Positions 49,281-50,762 of a stretch of 50,762 bases of DNA are shown here, piece after piece. The stretch is from an uncultured Enterovibrio sp. GTDB taxonomy: Bacteria > Pseudomonadota > Gammaproteobacteria > Enterobacterales > Vibrionaceae. The DNA lies in the NCBI GenBank assembly GCA_947040595.1, contig CAMRBZ010000001.1:1-50762 (forward strand). The letters run 5' to 3'. The position numbers and the translations under genes were made by a program. The notes beneath the pieces were generated by a model, which was not told the DNA's origin, made no database searches, and saw only the letters and a list, made by a program, of their open reading frames with translations. Numbering within the stretch: position 1 is the stretch's first letter; each line of letters opens with the position of its first letter.

Positions 49281-50714
49281 ATGAATAATAAAGAAATTAA
49301 AGCCCAGGTCGTTGTGCTTGGCGCGGGACCGGCTGGGTATTCTGCTGCATTTCGCTGTGCAGATCTTGGTCTTGAGACTGTCATTATTGAACGCTATAAC
49401 ACCCTAGGGGGTGTTTGTCTGAATGTGGGCTGTATTCCATCGAAGGCCCTTTTGCACATTTCGAAAGTGATCGATGAAGCAAACGCTATTTCAGAACATG
49501 GGGTTACTTTTGGAAAACCCAAAATCAACCTCAAAAAAGTGCGTCTTTGGAAAGACAAGGTCATTACCCAATTGACCGGTGGTCTTGGGGGGATGGCAAA
49601 AATGCGCAAAGTGGATGTGATCAATGGATTTGGAAAATTGACCTCTTCAAATTCGATTATCGTAGAAAATGATAAAGGGGAAAAAACCTCGGTTCATTTT
49701 GATAACTTGATTATTGCCGCAGGTTCTCGTCCTATTGAATTGCCGTTTATTCCACATTCAGATCCTCGTATTTGGAATTCAACCGACGCCCTTGAATTAA
49801 AAGAAATCCCACAAAAAATGTTGGTCATGGGTGGTGGCATTATCGGGCTCGAAATGGGGACAGTTTACCATTCGCTTGGCACTGAAATTGATGTGGTTGA
49901 AATGTTTGATCAGCTGATCCCAGCGGCAGACAAAGACATCGTCAAGATTTTTACAAAAGCGGTCAGTAAGAAATTTAATCTGATGTTAGAAACAAAAGTC
50001 ACAGCGGTTGAAGCGAAACCGGACGGTATTTATGTTTCTATGGAAGGCAAAAATGCACCCGCTCAAGCGGTTCGTTATGATGTGGTGCTTGTGGCGATTG
50101 GTCGCCTTCCAAATGGCTTATCCTTGGATGCAGAAAAAGCGGGTGTCAATGTTGATGAACGTGGATTTATTGGCGTAGATAAACAAATGCGAACGAATGT
50201 TCCACATATTTATGCAATAGGGGATGTGGTTGGTCAACCCATGCTTGCTCATAAAGGAGTGCATGAAGGCCATGTGGCTGCAGAAGTGATCTCGGGTAAG
50301 AAACATTACTTTGATCCTAAAGTCATTCCTTCAATTGCGTATACAGAGCCTGAAGTAGCATGGGTAGGTTTAACCGAAAAAGAGGCCAAAGTAAAAGGGA
50401 TTAATTATGAGGTGGCTACTTTCCCCTGGGCGGCTTCAGGACGTGCAATTGCTTCAGATTGCAGTGATGGCATGACAAAATTAATTTTTGATAAAGACTC
50501 ACATCGTGTTATCGGTGGTGCCATCGTCGGTACAAACGGCGGCGAATTGTTAGGTGAAATTGGCTTAGCCATTGAAATGGGCTGTGATGCAGAAGATATC
50601 GCATTAACGATTCATGCTCACCCAACCTTGCATGAGTCTGTTGGTTTAGCTGCAGAAATTTTTGAAGGGACGATCACTGATTTGCCAAACTCGAAGGCGA
50701 TAAAGAAAAAATAA
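49281..50714 (+). CDS. lpdA: Dihydrolipoamide dehydrogenase (E3)
   Basis: FAD flavoprotein that reoxidises dihydrolipoamide in the pyruvate (and usually 2-oxoglutarate) dehydrogenase and glycine-cleavage complexes. The 477-residue protein has the FAD-binding GAGPAGY (14-20), the redox disulfide GGVCLNVGCIPSK (Cys46, Cys51), the NAD-binding GGGIIGLEMG (about 184-193), and the catalytic His-Glu pair in HAHPTLHESVG near the C-terminus. A 123-base gap with a hairpin separates it from aceF, so it may also have its own promoter, as in E. coli. Confidence 0.98.
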   Translation: MNNKEIKAQVVVLGAGPAGYSAAFRCADLGLETVIIERYNTLGGVCLNVGCIPSKALLHISKVIDEANAISEHGVTFGKPKINLKKVRLWKDKVITQLTGGLGGMAKMRKVDVINGFGKLTSSNSIIVENDKGEKTSVHFDNLIIAAGSRPIELPFIPHSDPRIWNSTDALELKEIPQKMLVMGGGIIGLEMGTVYHSLGTEIDVVEMFDQLIPAADKDIVKIFTKAVSKKFNLMLETKVTAVEAKPDGIYVSMEGKNAPAQAVRYDVVLVAIGRLPNGLSLDAEKAGVNVDERGFIGVDKQMRTNVPHIYAIGDVVGQPMLAHKGVHEGHVAAEVISGKKHYFDPKVIPSIAYTEPEVAWVGLTEKEAKVKGINYEVATFPWAASGRAIASDCSDGMTKLIFDKDSHRVIGGAIVGTNGGELLGEIGLAIEMGCDAEDIALTIHAHPTLHESVGLAAEIFEGTITDLPNSKAIKKK

Positions 50715-50736
50715 GATCTTTGATTCTTTTCTTTTT

Positions 50737-50762
50737 AAAGCGCCCAGTTTGGCGCTTTTTTT
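50737..50762 (+). terminator. Intrinsic terminator after lpdA
   Basis: AAGCGCC (50738-50744), a six-base loop, GGCGCTT (50751-50757) and a T-run to the end of the window. It closes the aceEF-lpdA operon. Confidence 0.92.

Overview
The window is a contiguous piece of a gammaproteobacterial chromosome of fairly low GC content. Evidence for this placement is the gene order petABC-sspAB, lpoA-yraN-diaA-dolP facing rsmI-rnpB, the mraZ-to-lpxC division and cell-wall (dcw) cluster, dciA/secA/mutT, the yacG-zapD-coaE-pilDCBA block, and aceE-aceF-lpdA with the homodimeric E1 type. The pet/ssp/lpo/rsmI/dcw junction resembles Pseudomonas, and the secA-pil-ace order resembles Vibrio and its relatives. 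I cannot name the genus. No tRNA, CRISPR array, prophage or complete transposon was seen.

Layout. (1) 1-4205: cytochrome bc1 complex (petA, petB, petC) followed by sspA-sspB. (2) 4813-9394, minus strand: a six-gene yjfI-J-K-L-M-C module (DUF2170, PspA-like, DUF2491, DUF350, DUF1190 lipoprotein, glutathionylspermidine-synthase-like ATP-grasp), lying between sspB and dolP. (3) 9692-13019, minus: lpoA, yraN, diaA, dolP, divergent from rsmI (13075), then the RNase P RNA gene and its terminator. (4) 14644-31655, plus: mraZ, rsmH, ftsL, ftsI, murE, murF, mraY, murD, ftsW, murG, murC, ftsQ, ftsA, ftsZ, lpxC, very tightly packed. The murB and ddlB genes, commonly found between murC and ftsQ, are absent. 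(5) 31713-41913: dciA (minus), secA and mutT (plus), then on the minus strand pilA, pilB, pilC, pilD, coaE, zapD, yacG. (6) 41914-44833: a repeat-rich stretch with one membrane GGDEF protein, where related genomes often carry nadC, ampD and pdhR. (7) 44834-50714: pyruvate dehydrogenase aceE, aceF, lpdA and a terminator.

The most distinctive non-coding feature is a dispersed, imperfectly palindromic repeat of about 125-127 bp with TATACCC/GGGTATA-like ends. Its architecture resembles the ERIC elements of enterobacteria. There are three full copies at 4685-4809, 8014-8140 and 44091-44216, a further near-full copy at 42320-42443, one internally deleted copy, two decayed fragments, and the end of another copy at base 1. 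One full copy sits inside the yjf operon between yjfJ and yjfK.

Most genes are housekeeping: respiration, envelope synthesis and division, protein export, type IV pili and pyruvate oxidation. The least understood set is the yjf module. There an ATP-grasp ligase-like protein is encoded directly after a lipoprotein whose Ser-rich tail ends in Gly-Gly, together with a PspA-like membrane-remodelling protein and a small membrane protein. This is the best candidate for undescribed biochemistry here, although the module itself is known from E. coli as yjfIJKLMC.
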